Shown: positions 34,006 through 43,032, counted from the first letter of the stretch. The stretch is 64,000 nt of DNA from Candidatus Nitrosymbiomonas proteolyticus (GCA_017347465.1 AP021858.1:1878472-1942471), one strand, 5' to 3'. Translations and numbers: made by a program. The notes: generated by a model not told the origin, from the letters alone.

Positions 34006-35502
34006 ATGACAGCTTCCTTGGAATCTCTGGAGTCCCGTTTCGCCGACATCAAGGCCCTGCAGGCCGCCATCGCGATGATGGAGTGGGACCAACAGACCTA
34101 TATGCCGCGGGGTGGGTCGCCGGCTCGGGCCTCACACTTGGGGTCTCTCAGCCGGATTGCCCACGAGATGTTCGTGTCAGAAGAGATCGGGGCGCTCCTT
34201 GGGCGTGCGAAATCGGAGGTGGACCCCGACTCGGAAGAGGGCGCGCTCGTTCGGGTCGCCCAGAGGGAATACGACCTCGCTACGAAGGTCCCGGCGGAAC
34301 TCGTTTCAAGGAAAGTCCAGCTTGCGGCGGAGGGCCACGAGGTTTGGATGGCGGCCCGGGCCAACAACGATTTCGAACGATTCCGCCCCTACCTCGAGCA
34401 GATGTTCGAGATCGCCCGCCAGGAGGCCACCTATCTTGGGTATCGCGATCACATCTACGATGCCTTGTTCGATCAATACGAGGAGGGGGCGAAGGCGGCG
34501 GACGCGACGCGGCTGTTCGAGACCCTCAAGGCGCCCTTGGTCGAACTCGTTCGTCAGATCGCAGAAAGTCAAAACGACCCCGACGACAGCTTCCTCACGG
34601 GCGAGTGGCCGGAATCCAAGCAGCGCGAGTTCACGGAGTTCCTGGTCAAGGAGATCGGCTTCGACATGAACCGAGGTCGGCAAGACGTCGCCCCGCATCC
34701 GTTTTGCACCGGATGGTCGGTGGGCGACATTCGATTGACGACTCGATTCAAGCCGTACCTTGCATCGTCGATCTTCGCCTCGCTCCATGAGGCAGGGCAT
34801 GGGATGTATGAGCAAGGTTCGCCGGCCGCTTGGGATTTGAAGCTCCCAATGCTGGTCGGAGGCGTGTCATTGGGAGTTCATGAGAGCCAATCCCGTCTGT
34901 GGGAGAACATCGTCGGCCGTTCGCGCCCGTTCTGGAAGAGGCACCTGCCCGAACTGGCCCACCGCTTCCCTGAGTTCTCCGAAGTCCCGCTCGACACGTT
35001 CTATCGGGCCGTGAACAAGGTCCAGCCCTCTCTCATTCGCGTGGAAGCGGACGAAGTCACGTACAACCTCCATATCCTCGTGCGATTCGAACTCGAATGC
35101 GACCTACTTACCGGCGACCTGAAGGCCAAGGACCTTCCCGCCGCGTGGAATGCCAAGTACAAGGAGTATTTGGGAATCGAACCGGAAACGGACTCCGACG
35201 GGTGCCTCCAGGACGTCCACTGGTCGAGCGGTCTCATCGGCTACTTCCCGACGTACAGCATGGGCAACTTGCTCAGCTACCAGATATGGAACGCCCTGCG
35301 GAAGGACCTCGGCGACACCGACGCGCTCATCGAGCAAGGCGAGTTCCGTCCGATCCTGGGCTGGCTCCAAGAAAACATCTATCGCCACGGAAAGCGCTAC
35401 CAGCCGCAGGACCTGATCGAACGCGCGACCGGTAGGCGGATGGAAGCCAACGACTACCTCACGGGCATCCGCGCCAAGTACTCGGAACTCTATGGGCTGT
35501 GA
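34006..35502 (+). CDS. Carboxypeptidase Taq, M32 metallopeptidase
   Basis: 498 residues, standard for M32, cytoplasmic. The zinc site HEAGH (His261, Glu262, His265) sits in ASLHEAGHGMYEQG; the third ligand is the Glu in GVHESQSRLWENIVGRS. Other family marks are MMEWDQQTYMP near the start, DVAPHPFC, and DDVHWSSGLIGYFPTYSMGN-like WSSGLIGYFPTYSMGN near 410. It removes C-terminal residues from peptides. First gene, followed 72 bp later by NDH-2; co-transcription is possible. Confidence 0.95.
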   Translation: MTASLESLESRFADIKALQAAIAMMEWDQQTYMPRGGSPARASHLGSLSRIAHEMFVSEEIGALLGRAKSEVDPDSEEGALVRVAQREYDLATKVPAELVSRKVQLAAEGHEVWMAARANNDFERFRPYLEQMFEIARQEATYLGYRDHIYDALFDQYEEGAKAADATRLFETLKAPLVELVRQIAESQNDPDDSFLTGEWPESKQREFTEFLVKEIGFDMNRGRQDVAPHPFCTGWSVGDIRLTTRFKPYLASSIFASLHEAGHGMYEQGSPAAWDLKLPMLVGGVSLGVHESQSRLWENIVGRSRPFWKRHLPELAHRFPEFSEVPLDTFYRAVNKVQPSLIRVEADEVTYNLHILVRFELECDLLTGDLKAKDLPAAWNAKYKEYLGIEPETDSDGCLQDVHWSSGLIGYFPTYSMGNLLSYQIWNALRKDLGDTDALIEQGEFRPILGWLQENIYRHGKRYQPQDLIERATGRRMEANDYLTGIRAKYSELYGL

Positions 35503-35574
35503 AGTCGCCGCATCCGATCGATTGCAGGCTGAGGTGAGAAAGCGGTAAAGAAAGGTCGGGAAGGCAAGCCTCGC

Positions 35575-36870
35575 GTGGTGATCGTCGGGGCGGGTTTTGG
35601 GGGGTTGCAGGCTGCCCGCAGCCTTAGGCGGGCGCCAGTCGAAGTCCTCGTCATCGACCGCCAGAACCACCACCTGTTTCAACCGTTGCTCTACCAAGTG
35701 GCGACCGCCGGACTCTCGCCCGCCGACATCGCGGTTCCGATTCGGAGGCTTCTGCGAGGTCAAGAGAACGCGGAGGTCCTGATGGCGGAGGTTCGGGAGG
35801 TCGACGCCCAACAAAGCATCGTTCGCCATTCGATGGGCGAGGTCCGTTACGATTATCTCGTTCTCGCGACGGGCGTTCGCCACGCCTATTTCGGGAACGA
35901 TGCATGGGAAGCCGACGCGCCCGGACTCAAGACGCTCGATGACGCGGTCGCGATCCGCCGGAAGGTGCTTGTCGCTTTTGAGAGGGCCGAGGCTTCGACC
36001 GACCCCTCCGAGCGGGCGGGATGGCTGACCTTCGTCATCGTAGGCGGAGGCGCAACGGGGGTCGAACTTGCGGGTTCCCTCGCCGAACTCTCGCGCAGGG
36101 CGCTGTCATGGGATTTCCGCAGGATCGATCCGGCAGCAGCGCGAATCGTCCTCATCGAGGCCGGGGACCGGGTTATGGCGTCGTTCGACCCGAAGCTATC
36201 CCGCTTTACTTTGGAAGCACTTGAGTCGTTGGGGGTGGAGACAAGACTTGGAGCAAAAGTGACCGACGTTCACCCCGACGGAGTCGAGACCACCGAAGGC
36301 CGCATCGAAGCTCGAACGGTCATTTGGGCCGCAGGCGTCCAAGCCACTCGCGCCACGGGGTGGTTGGACGCGCCGCGCGACCGGGCCGGGCGCATTCGAG
36401 TGCTTCCCGATTGCCGGGTTCCAGGGCATGAGAACCTCTTCGCCATCGGCGACGCGATGACCCTTAAGGGCTCTGAGGGGGAGCCCCTGCCGGGGGTTGC
36501 CCAAGTCGCGATGCAGCAAGGGAAGTTTGTGGCAGGGGTGATCGCGCGCGAGGTTCGCGGACAGCGTCCGGCTGAGGCGTTTCGCTATAAGGACAAGGGC
36601 AATATGGCGACGATCGGCCGCCGCCTAGCCATCGCCGAACTCGGTTCGTTGCGACTCAAGGGCGCTCTTGCGTGGCTGATTTGGGTCTTCGTCCACATTT
36701 GGTACCTGATCGACTTTCAGAACCGCGTTCTGGTCTTCCTGAAGTGGATTTGGGCCTACGCCACCTTTCATCGGGGCGCGCGCCTGATTACGGGGGTGGA
36801 CGCCGAGAGAGACCCGAACCTCAGTAATCCACAGGACGAAGGTAATAGTCGCCGATCGAACTCGAACTGA
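35575..36870 (+). CDS. ndh: Type II NADH dehydrogenase (NDH-2)
   Basis: 431 residues. FAD-binding Rossmann motif VIVGAGFGGLQAAR at the very start, NHHLFQPLLYQVATAGLSP, then NADH-binding VIVGGGATGVELAGSLAEL near 150, and the FAD motif NLFAIGDAM near 290. A C-terminal membrane-associating region (ALAWLIWVFVHIWYLIDFQN) anchors it to the inner face of the membrane. Oxidises NADH and reduces quinone without pumping. The first codon is GTG (35575), with another GTG three bases later; an in-frame stop at 35530 and no other start codon limit the choice. Its last 50 bases overlap the convergent nadE. Confidence 0.93.
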   Translation: MVIVGAGFGGLQAARSLRRAPVEVLVIDRQNHHLFQPLLYQVATAGLSPADIAVPIRRLLRGQENAEVLMAEVREVDAQQSIVRHSMGEVRYDYLVLATGVRHAYFGNDAWEADAPGLKTLDDAVAIRRKVLVAFERAEASTDPSERAGWLTFVIVGGGATGVELAGSLAELSRRALSWDFRRIDPAAARIVLIEAGDRVMASFDPKLSRFTLEALESLGVETRLGAKVTDVHPDGVETTEGRIEARTVIWAAGVQATRATGWLDAPRDRAGRIRVLPDCRVPGHENLFAIGDAMTLKGSEGEPLPGVAQVAMQQGKFVAGVIAREVRGQRPAEAFRYKDKGNMATIGRRLAIAELGSLRLKGALAWLIWVFVHIWYLIDFQNRVLVFLKWIWAYATFHRGARLITGVDAERDPNLSNPQDEGNSRRSNSN

Positions 36871-37678
36871 GCATGGCGACCGTGGGGGGCCTGCGCTTCC
36901 AATGCGTCGCATCGACCCAACGATCGACTTGAGTGACTTTTCGCTCCTCGAACCCCGCTTCGACGAGCAGCCTGGCGGGGAATCCCTTCATCCGGTAATG
37001 GAGGATCCGATCTGCCTCTTCGTAGGTGATCCCGAGGTCGCCTTCGTCGGTTTGGTCAGGCTCCAGATCGGCGGTCGGTAGCTTCTTGCGGATGGGCTCG
37101 GGAACCTGTAGGTGTTCCGCCAACTGCCGCACCTGGGTCTTGAAAAGGTCGCCCAGCGGGTTGATTGGGGGAGAATCGTCGGCGTGCCATGTGAAGTACC
37201 CGAACATCCTCTCGGTCTTGTTGCCCGTGCCGATGGGGAGCGCTCCCAGCTTGGCGGAGAGGTCGAAAAGCACGATCATCCGGGCTCGCGCGCAGACGTT
37301 GCCCAGCCTGCGAGGCGTCAGCGCTTCCCAATCCGCGTACCCGTCGACCATTCCTGTTATGTCCACGGTGAGCGTTTGCAAGCCCAGATGGTCGATCACG
37401 AGTTGCGCGTGGGTCAAGCTGTCCGGTGAAGAGGTCTTGTACGGCATTCGAACGGCAACGACATTGTCGGGCCCAAACGCCTGAGCGCAAAGGTACGCGG
37501 TTACGGCGCTGTCGATCCCACCCGAAAGCCCGAGAACCGCTTGGGTGATACCCCGCCTCCTGATGCACTCGTCTCGGAGGAACTGCACGAGCCACGTCGA
37601 AACGAGCTCGGCGTTGAGGCGCAAAGGCTCGCTGGAGTGAGGGTCGATCTTCGAACCCCAAAAAACGGGCACGGCCAT
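36821..37678 (-). CDS. nadE: NH3-dependent NAD+ synthetase
   Basis: 285 residues, the ammonia-dependent form without a nitrilase domain. Amidates deamido-NAD using ATP. The PP-loop is LGLSGGIDSAVTAYL (SGGIDS at 52-57). GTGNKTERMFGYFTWHADD, INPLGDLFKTQVRQLA and PTADLEPDQTDEGDLGITYEE are the expected family segments. Start at MAVPVFWGSK was chosen because the frame upstream is unlike protein and a TACCAT hexamer lies seven bases before this ATG, which fits a leaderless mRNA. Convergent overlap of 50 bp with NDH-2, so both stops lie inside the other gene. Confidence 0.95.
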   Translation of the reverse strand: MAVPVFWGSKIDPHSSEPLRLNAELVSTWLVQFLRDECIRRRGITQAVLGLSGGIDSAVTAYLCAQAFGPDNVVAVRMPYKTSSPDSLTHAQLVIDHLGLQTLTVDITGMVDGYADWEALTPRRLGNVCARARMIVLFDLSAKLGALPIGTGNKTERMFGYFTWHADDSPPINPLGDLFKTQVRQLAEHLQVPEPIRKKLPTADLEPDQTDEGDLGITYEEADRILHYRMKGFPARLLVEAGFEERKVTQVDRWVDATHWKRRPPTVAMLSSSSIGDYYLRPVDY

Positions 37679-37685
37679 GAACGAG

Positions 37686-37691
37686 ATGGTA
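37686..37691 (-). promoter_or_regulatory. -10 like element (TACCAT) of nadE, leaderless type
   Basis: On the minus strand, TACCAT then CTCGTTC then ATG (gap 7); no Shine-Dalgarno. Confidence 0.4.
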
Positions 37692-37866
37692 CTTCGGCCC
37701 GTCCGAGTTTGCAACTTGCGGCCAACTGAGCAAATCGCAGGGAGGGCACAAAGTCCCCCCTCTGCAAGACAATCTGAACGGCGGACCAATATGTGCAGTA
37801 CATTTAGAAAGACCTCTCGCGGCCCCGTCCCATTCGCCGAAGGCGTCGCGACCAAGGAGAAACCGA

Positions 37867-38058
37867 ATGTCTGGTAGCTTGAAACTCGGTGTAGTCCTCA
37901 TTCTCGGAGTGATCGGCGTTGCCCTCGCGATCAGCGTCCTCAAGAGCTTGATAAACCTGATCATGCCCATCGCGATCGTCGCGGGCGTGGGCTTGATCCT
38001 TTACGGCCTGATCAATCGCAAGGCCCTCGGCGGGTCAGGTCGGCGCTACCTGCCTTAG
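37867..38058 (+). CDS. Small membrane protein
   Basis: 63 residues. Two hydrophobic segments (about 6-23 and 29-47: VVLILGVIGVALAISVL and LIMPIAIVAGVGLILYGLI) and a short basic tail ending GSGRRYLP. No recognised family. AAGGAG eight bases before the ATG makes translation very likely. It lies between nadE (divergent) and the penicillin-acylase-type gene, 54 bp upstream of the latter. Confidence 0.75.
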   Translation: MSGSLKLGVVLILGVIGVALAISVLKSLINLIMPIAIVAGVGLILYGLINRKALGGSGRRYLP

Positions 38059-38112
38059 CGAATCGCCTTCTAACGTCACTTCACGCCTTGGCCCGAGGGT
38101 AAAACTCGGACC

Positions 38113-40389
38113 ATGCTTGTCTCCCTGATCTCCGCGGCGCTCTCCCTTTCGTGGATCGCGCAAGACGCCACTCCCATCGAGCGCGACACGTACGGAGTCC
38201 CCCACATCTATTCGTCCTCGCTCGAGGAAGCCTTCTTCTATGCAGGTTTTGCTTGCGCGGAAGACCGCCTATGGCAGATGGAAATGAGCCGGAGGCTTGC
38301 GAGGGGGAGTCTCGCCGAAGTATTGGGCGCTTCTCGCGCCGCGGCCGACCAGACGGCGGCTGCCTCGCGGTACACCGACGAAGAGCTCAAAGAGCAATTC
38401 GACCAACTCTCTCAACGCGCTCAGACGATCTTTGAGAGTTACGCCAAGGGGGTCAACGCCTACATTCGGCTCGCCCGCTCGTCGGACACATTGCCCCCAG
38501 ACTACGGCGCCAATGGGTTCGAGCCCGCGCCTTGGACCGTAGAGGATTCTGCCGCCATCGCCATTCGACTCTTTCAGATGTTCGGACGCCGAGACCCGGG
38601 TGAGTTGAGGGCGCTGGCCCTCCTTACGTACCTCAAGACCCAACCCGTCAAGGACCAACTTCCCGACGTGCTCGATGACTTCCTCTGGCAAAACGAGCCC
38701 ACCTCTCCCACCACGGTGCAGGCCGACGACGACCCGCTCGCCAAAGACCCTCCGAAGCTGTTTTCCTTCACGAGAAAGGACACCGAGAGGCACCTCGCAG
38801 CCTTACCCAACGTGAGTCTCTTGGAGCTGCTTCCCGCAGTACTCGCCCAAGACGAGCGGGAGCTTCTTGCCGTGGCCCAAGAGCTTGCCGTTCCCTACAA
38901 GACGGGCAGTTACGCGGTCGCAGTTGCCCCGAAGCGGTCGGCGACGCGCTCGCCCCTTCTCCTTTCCGGGCCCCAGATGGGGTTTCAAACCCCCTCCATC
39001 GTTCACGAAATGTCGATTTCCGCGCCCGGCTATATGGCCGCAGGGATGGACGTCCCGGGCGTGCCGGGAATCGCCGTGGGCCATTCTCCTTCGGCTGCGT
39101 GGGGTCTAACCACCGGCGTAGCGGACACGGACGACATCTTCTACTTCGAGTCTCCCCAAACCGGGAAGTACCTATTCGAGGGCGAGGAGAGGGCGATCGA
39201 GGAGGTTCCGATGCCGATTAAGGTGAAGGACCAGCCTGACCTTTCGACCGTCCAGAAGCGCACGATGTGGGGGCCGGTCGTGCTCGAATCGCGCAGCACC
39301 AAGACGGTGTTCTGCAGGAGATCGGCGAGTTGGATGAAAGAGTTGCTTTCCGTCGACGCCATGCTCGCCGCGGCGTCGGCAAAGAAGCCCGAGGACCTCG
39401 ACTCCCTAGCGGAGTCAGCAACCGTCAACTTCAACCTGATCGCCGCGTTTGCGACGGGCGATATCTCGTATCGGTACGTGGGGTACGTGCCAGTAAGAAA
39501 GCCCGGCTGGGATTCACGGTTGCCCCTGCCTGCGAGCCGCGCCACGGATTGGAGCGGCAGGCTTCAAGCGACCCAAATGCCTCGGGTCGACAACCCGGCG
39601 TCGGGCTTGATCGTGAACTGGAACAACAAACCCATAGCTTGGTGGCCCAACGGTGATACCCCCGCGTGGGGGAGGCTCTTCCGAGTGAGCGCGCTCCAGC
39701 GCAGGCTGAGCGCCCCTTCGTTAAGCGTGTCCGATCTCGAACTTGCGGTCTTCATGATCGCGCGGGAAGACCCCGACTGGACCGAGCTTGCGAAACTCAT
39801 CCTTCCTGCGCTCCGTGAGGCGGCGTATTTAGGCACGCTATCTGACGCCGCGAATTATTTGCAGAGCTGGAACGGCTTGACGATCTCCGGTTCGCAAGGC
39901 GCGAGCCTCTACTCAGCCTTGCTCGATGCGCTTCGGCCCGCGATCGTGTCCCCGAAAGCGGGCAGGTTCATGACGCCGGACTTGATGCGACTGGCGGTTC
40001 AACCCTCGGTGCTGTTGAGGGCCCTGGAGCGCTCCACTCGGGTCGCCTACCTGGGGGAAAAGTCCGGCAACGAGATTGTGCGGGAGGCTTTTGAGAAGGT
40101 GGTGCAGACCCTTTCCACCCAACGGGGTCCCGACCCCGGCCTCTGGGGATTTCGGCCGGGAGGCATCGCTCTAAGGACGGAACCCCCGATTCCTTATGGC
40201 AACCGAGGGACGTTCCTCCAGATCGTCGAAGTGAGGAATCGGCCCGTGGGAAGAAGCGTTCTGCCGCCAGGGAACGCCGAGTCGGGCGAACACAGCTCCG
40301 ATCAAATCCCGCTGGCGAGAGCGTGGACCTATAAGCCCATGAGAATACGGCCCGCACAGGCCGGTGGAAGTCCCGCCGGAGGGCGCTGA
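38113..40389 (+). CDS. Penicillin acylase family (Ntn hydrolase) protein
   Basis: 758 residues. Signal-like N-terminus MLVSLISAALSLSWI. The alpha chain starts IERDTYGVPHIYSSSLEEAFF and YAGFACAEDRLWQMEMSRR, hallmark of the family. The nucleophile that would become the N-terminus of the beta chain after self-cleavage is probably Ser266 in KTGSYAVAVAPKRS, followed by LSGPQMGF and GIAVGHSPSAAWGLTTG. Family members usually have Ser-Asn at the cleavage point; here it is Ser-Tyr. The oxyanion Asn is perhaps in LIVNWNNKP. Acts in the periplasm on an amide, possibly an acyl-homoserine lactone or a cell-wall amide; substrate unknown. Confidence 0.88.
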   Translation: MLVSLISAALSLSWIAQDATPIERDTYGVPHIYSSSLEEAFFYAGFACAEDRLWQMEMSRRLARGSLAEVLGASRAAADQTAAASRYTDEELKEQFDQLSQRAQTIFESYAKGVNAYIRLARSSDTLPPDYGANGFEPAPWTVEDSAAIAIRLFQMFGRRDPGELRALALLTYLKTQPVKDQLPDVLDDFLWQNEPTSPTTVQADDDPLAKDPPKLFSFTRKDTERHLAALPNVSLLELLPAVLAQDERELLAVAQELAVPYKTGSYAVAVAPKRSATRSPLLLSGPQMGFQTPSIVHEMSISAPGYMAAGMDVPGVPGIAVGHSPSAAWGLTTGVADTDDIFYFESPQTGKYLFEGEERAIEEVPMPIKVKDQPDLSTVQKRTMWGPVVLESRSTKTVFCRRSASWMKELLSVDAMLAAASAKKPEDLDSLAESATVNFNLIAAFATGDISYRYVGYVPVRKPGWDSRLPLPASRATDWSGRLQATQMPRVDNPASGLIVNWNNKPIAWWPNGDTPAWGRLFRVSALQRRLSAPSLSVSDLELAVFMIAREDPDWTELAKLILPALREAAYLGTLSDAANYLQSWNGLTISGSQGASLYSALLDALRPAIVSPKAGRFMTPDLMRLAVQPSVLLRALERSTRVAYLGEKSGNEIVREAFEKVVQTLSTQRGPDPGLWGFRPGGIALRTEPPIPYGNRGTFLQIVEVRNRPVGRSVLPPGNAESGEHSSDQIPLARAWTYKPMRIRPAQAGGSPAGGR

Positions 40390-40434
40390 ATCGCGCGGTT
40401 TGGAGTCGATTTGGGTAGACTGAACCCTCTGAGC

Positions 40435-40510
40435 GGTCCCGTCGTCTAGCGGTTAGGACATCGCCCTCTCAAGGCGAAGGTCGCGGGTTCGAATCCCGTC
40501 GGGACTACCA
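40435..40510 (+). tRNA. tRNA-Glu (anticodon CTC), CCA encoded
   Basis: Acceptor GGTCCCG pairs with CGGGACT (first pair G-T), then A and encoded CCA. Anticodon stem TCGCC/GGCGA with loop CTCTCAA gives anticodon CTC. The T-arm GCGGG-TTCGAAT-CCCGT is intact. A TAGACT hexamer 13 bases upstream may be its promoter -10. Confidence 0.96.
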
Positions 40511-40524
40511 ATGTTTCAACCTAC

Positions 40525-40560
40525 GAAGCCGGCGAGCCCCACAAGGGAGCCGCCGGCTTC
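40525..40560 (+). terminator. Hairpin after tRNA-Glu, possible terminator
   Basis: Perfect ten-pair stem GAAGCCGGCG/CGCCGGCTTC with a 16-base loop, 14 bases after the tRNA. No T-run follows, so termination efficiency is doubtful. Confidence 0.5.
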
Positions 40561-40587
40561 TGGCATGTCAGTCTTGCGTTTGTCGTT

Positions 40588-40683
40588 CTATCTCAGGTCT
40601 GCCGCGGTCGCGTCCTTATAAAGGCGCCAAGCGCCTACGGCCGATGCGACAGCCAAGATCAGGGCGATCCAGTGGTACAACAT
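40588..40683 (-). CDS. Predicted 31-residue membrane protein
   Basis: Starts with ATG four bases after an AGGAGGGGGA site, one of the best ribosome sites in the window, and runs 31 codons to TAG. The peptide has one hydrophobic span (about residues 5-18, WIALILAVASAVGAW) followed by a short basic-acidic tail (RLYKDATAADLR). No match to a family I know; size and topology are like KdpF or other single-span regulators, but the sequence is not. It stands between tRNA-Glu and rpsT. Confidence 0.6.
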   Translation of the reverse strand: MLYHWIALILAVASAVGAWRLYKDATAADLR

Positions 40684-40882
40684 TCCCCCTCCTATCCCAC
40701 GTCTCGCGTTGTCTTACACTCGCTATTTGCCTTGAAAACGGAGGGAGTTCCCTGGCATTCCGAACGGGAGAAGGGAAGTCTGGCACCCTTGCTGTCGGCG
40801 AAGTTGCCAGCCAGCAAAACAGTGGAGCCAATAGGACCCTGAAATCGAAACCGACTCAATCCGGCAGCGCCAGAGCGGGCCG

Positions 40883-41155
40883 CTACTCGCCGGTTGCGGT
40901 CTTGTTCACGAGCTTGGCGATGCGGGACTTGCGCCGCGCCGCCTGGTTCTTGTGGATGATGCCGTGCTCAGAGGCCTTGTCGAGCATCCGAGCAGCGGCC
41001 TGTAGCGCCTTCTGCATCGCTTCGGGGTCGCCACCCTCGGCGGCCTTTCGGACGTTCTTCACATAGGTCTTCAGAGCGCTTTTCGCCGACAGATTCCGGG
41101 CTCGGCGCTTGGCCGACCTCCGAAGGTCCTTTTTCGATGATTTCAGATTAGCCAT
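40883..41155 (-). CDS. rpsT: 30S ribosomal protein S20
   Basis: 90 residues. Typical bS20: MANLKSSKKDLRRSAKRRAR at the start, LKTYVKNVRKAAEGG, and the closing GIIHKNQAARRKSRIAKLVN. Binds 16S rRNA early in 30S assembly. A TATAAC about 18 bases upstream of the ATG could be part of its promoter. Followed on the same strand, 200 bp on, by the small membrane protein. Confidence 0.97.
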   Translation of the reverse strand: MANLKSSKKDLRRSAKRRARNLSAKSALKTYVKNVRKAAEGGDPEAMQKALQAAARMLDKASEHGIIHKNQAARRKSRIAKLVNKTATGE

Positions 41156-41191
41156 GGTTGCTGCGAATGCGAGTTATACCCGACGTGGGCC

Positions 41192-42283
41192 TCACTTCTT
41201 GATGAACTTCTTCTTCGTCTTGTCGAACCCGAGATCGACCTTCTTGCCGTCGTAGTGCCAGACCGGCGATCCCGAACGCTGATAGAAGCATTGGTAGCTG
41301 CTGAGGAGGGAAGCCACCAGCCGACGGGTCGAACGGCGAATCACGTTGACCTCGGCGAGAATCGTCAGGAAGTCCGCGCCCTTGTGCCAGTGCGCCATCA
41401 CTTCAATGAGCACGTCCTTGGTACTCATACCGTCGCTCCTCGATTGGATTTCGCGAAGCTGTTCCATTCGCTGCGGGCTGATGAAGAGCAGCGGGTCGGC
41501 TTGGTCTTCCCATGCGAACTCGAACACGTTGGGGCGATCGGTCTTGGTTATGTTGAACACCGCGCCGCTCTCCACAGGCTGCTCGAACCACCAGTCGATC
41601 AAGTTGTAAAGAAGTCGAGCTTCGAGGTTGGCCCAAGCCTGAAGTTCGCGGCCTTGGGTGTCGATGAAGATCAGCTCTTGAATCTTCGGCTCAGCTCCGA
41701 GGAAGCCCGTCGGCATCTGGCACAGGGGGAACGTCCCCAGTTCACGATGAATCGACTTCAGCACGAGCCTAAGCGTGGCGGGCATCGTTTTCGGCGCAGG
41801 GAGCGAGTCCTCGTCGAGAACGTCGGTCGCAAGCGGGTGCGTGAGCAGTTTGCGAAGTGAGGTGCTGAGGCCCTCGTCGGTGAGCTCGACGTCGATCGGC
41901 TCGCCTTCCTCATCGACCGCGCTGCTCACGACGAATTGGAACGGGTCAGGAACCGAGTAAATGAAGTCGGGCGCGGATTCCGGCTTGCGGAATCGATCGC
42001 CCCCGACCCACCAGACCTTTCCGCTCTCGCGCAAGGCGTCGACCACGTTCGCCATATCGTCGGGGAACGTCTTGCTCATCGGTGTGATCTCGTAGGTCTC
42101 TTCAAGGAGCTTGGTCACCGTAATGGATTCGGGCGCGCCGAGGATCTTCGCGGTCATCTCCTTAATGTCCGCCGCCTTGACTTCAATCGGCGCAGCGTCT
42201 TCGAGCTGAACCGACGGGGCCAACTTCTGGGCCACCTTCGTCGCGGAACTGATCCAACCCTTGACGTCCGATTCCGCGTGCAT
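41192..42283 (-). CDS. Downstream part of a frameshifted gene, function unknown
   Basis: If translated alone it would start at MHAESDVKGWISSATK (363 residues), but the sequence upstream of that in the same frame (LLSAYRGPGFVYGGDGV) reads as protein and joins the previous gene across a frameshift near 42325-42335. Segments include WWVGGDRFRKPESAPDF, LVLKSIHRELGTFPLCQMP, LLYNLIDWWFEQPVESGAVF and VWHYDGKKVDLGFDKTKKKF. It is soluble and alpha/beta in character. No family recognised. rpsT lies 36 bp downstream on the same strand. Confidence 0.65.
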   Translation of the reverse strand: MHAESDVKGWISSATKVAQKLAPSVQLEDAAPIEVKAADIKEMTAKILGAPESITVTKLLEETYEITPMSKTFPDDMANVVDALRESGKVWWVGGDRFRKPESAPDFIYSVPDPFQFVVSSAVDEEGEPIDVELTDEGLSTSLRKLLTHPLATDVLDEDSLPAPKTMPATLRLVLKSIHRELGTFPLCQMPTGFLGAEPKIQELIFIDTQGRELQAWANLEARLLYNLIDWWFEQPVESGAVFNITKTDRPNVFEFAWEDQADPLLFISPQRMEQLREIQSRSDGMSTKDVLIEVMAHWHKGADFLTILAEVNVIRRSTRRLVASLLSSYQCFYQRSGSPVWHYDGKKVDLGFDKTKKKFIKK

Positions 42284-43032
42284 GACGCCGTCGCCCCCAT
42301 AGACGAACCCGGGGCCGCGATAAGCCGAGAGAAGAACTCTCGCGCATCGTAGAGCCTGTGGGCTTTCGGGTCTTGAGGGTTGAGAGAAAGCCAAGCGACC
42401 GCTCCCAGAATCTTCGCGCTCATCGGGGCGGCAGCCTTGAGGGCCTGAACGGCGCAGTCCTTGGCGCGCCAATCGACGCCAGACAGCTTCTTAGCGGCCG
42501 CCTCCACGTCCTTGGCGTCAACCTGATTGAGGGCATAGGCCCGTTCGAGCGTCTCACCGCTCGCTTGAAATGCCCACTCCGCCAAAGCGACCTGGTCGTC
42601 ATCGGTGTACAGGAACAGCGCGCTTCCTTTGATGATGCGAATCAGCCGCTCGGGCGACCAGTCTTGCGATTCGGGCCGAATCCAAGAAAGCTCTTGCGCT
42701 AGGCTCTCGATCGGCATCGGGCCGCCAAATCGTTCGAGCGTGACTTGAATTGCGCGAACGAACGGGGCTTCGGCCGACTCGATGCGCGACGTCGGGATCC
42801 ACTTTCGGTCGTGATAAGCGAAGCGCTCCGAGTTCGTCGCAAGCAACGATTTCAGCGCATCGAGGCCCAGCCCATGAGGGCCCAGCTTCTCGGCAAGCTC
42901 ACCCAGCCGGACAGCGCCCTCCATCGTCGTTAGCTCTTGGAGGATCAGCCGATCGGCATACGATCGCGCGCTCAATTCTTCGGGACGTAAGGAAGTCGGA
43001 TTCGCCACGGTGTAACCTCGCGTCAATACCAT
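42154..43032 (-). CDS. Upstream part of a frameshifted gene, winged-helix-like N-terminus
   Basis: The first 235 residues read as real protein: LILQELTTMEGAVRLGELAEKLG and ALKSLLATNSERFAYHDRKWIP look like winged-helix units, and WSPERLIRIIKGSALFLYTDD may be another. After LYDAREFF the frame turns into Arg/Ser-rich nonsense and ends, while the sense continues in another frame. Removing two bases from a CT-rich run (TTCTTCTCTC on the minus strand) would restore one 612-residue protein spanning 41192-43032. Whether this is a true pseudogene, an assembly error or recoding cannot be decided here. Confidence 0.65.
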   Translation of the reverse strand: MVLTRGYTVANPTSLRPEELSARSYADRLILQELTTMEGAVRLGELAEKLGPHGLGLDALKSLLATNSERFAYHDRKWIPTSRIESAEAPFVRAIQVTLERFGGPMPIESLAQELSWIRPESQDWSPERLIRIIKGSALFLYTDDDQVALAEWAFQASGETLERAYALNQVDAKDVEAAAKKLSGVDWRAKDCAVQALKAAAPMSAKILGAVAWLSLNPQDPKAHRLYDAREFFSRLIAAPGSSMGATASCTRNRTSRVGSVPRRRWPRSWPRRFSSKTLRRLKSRRRTLRR

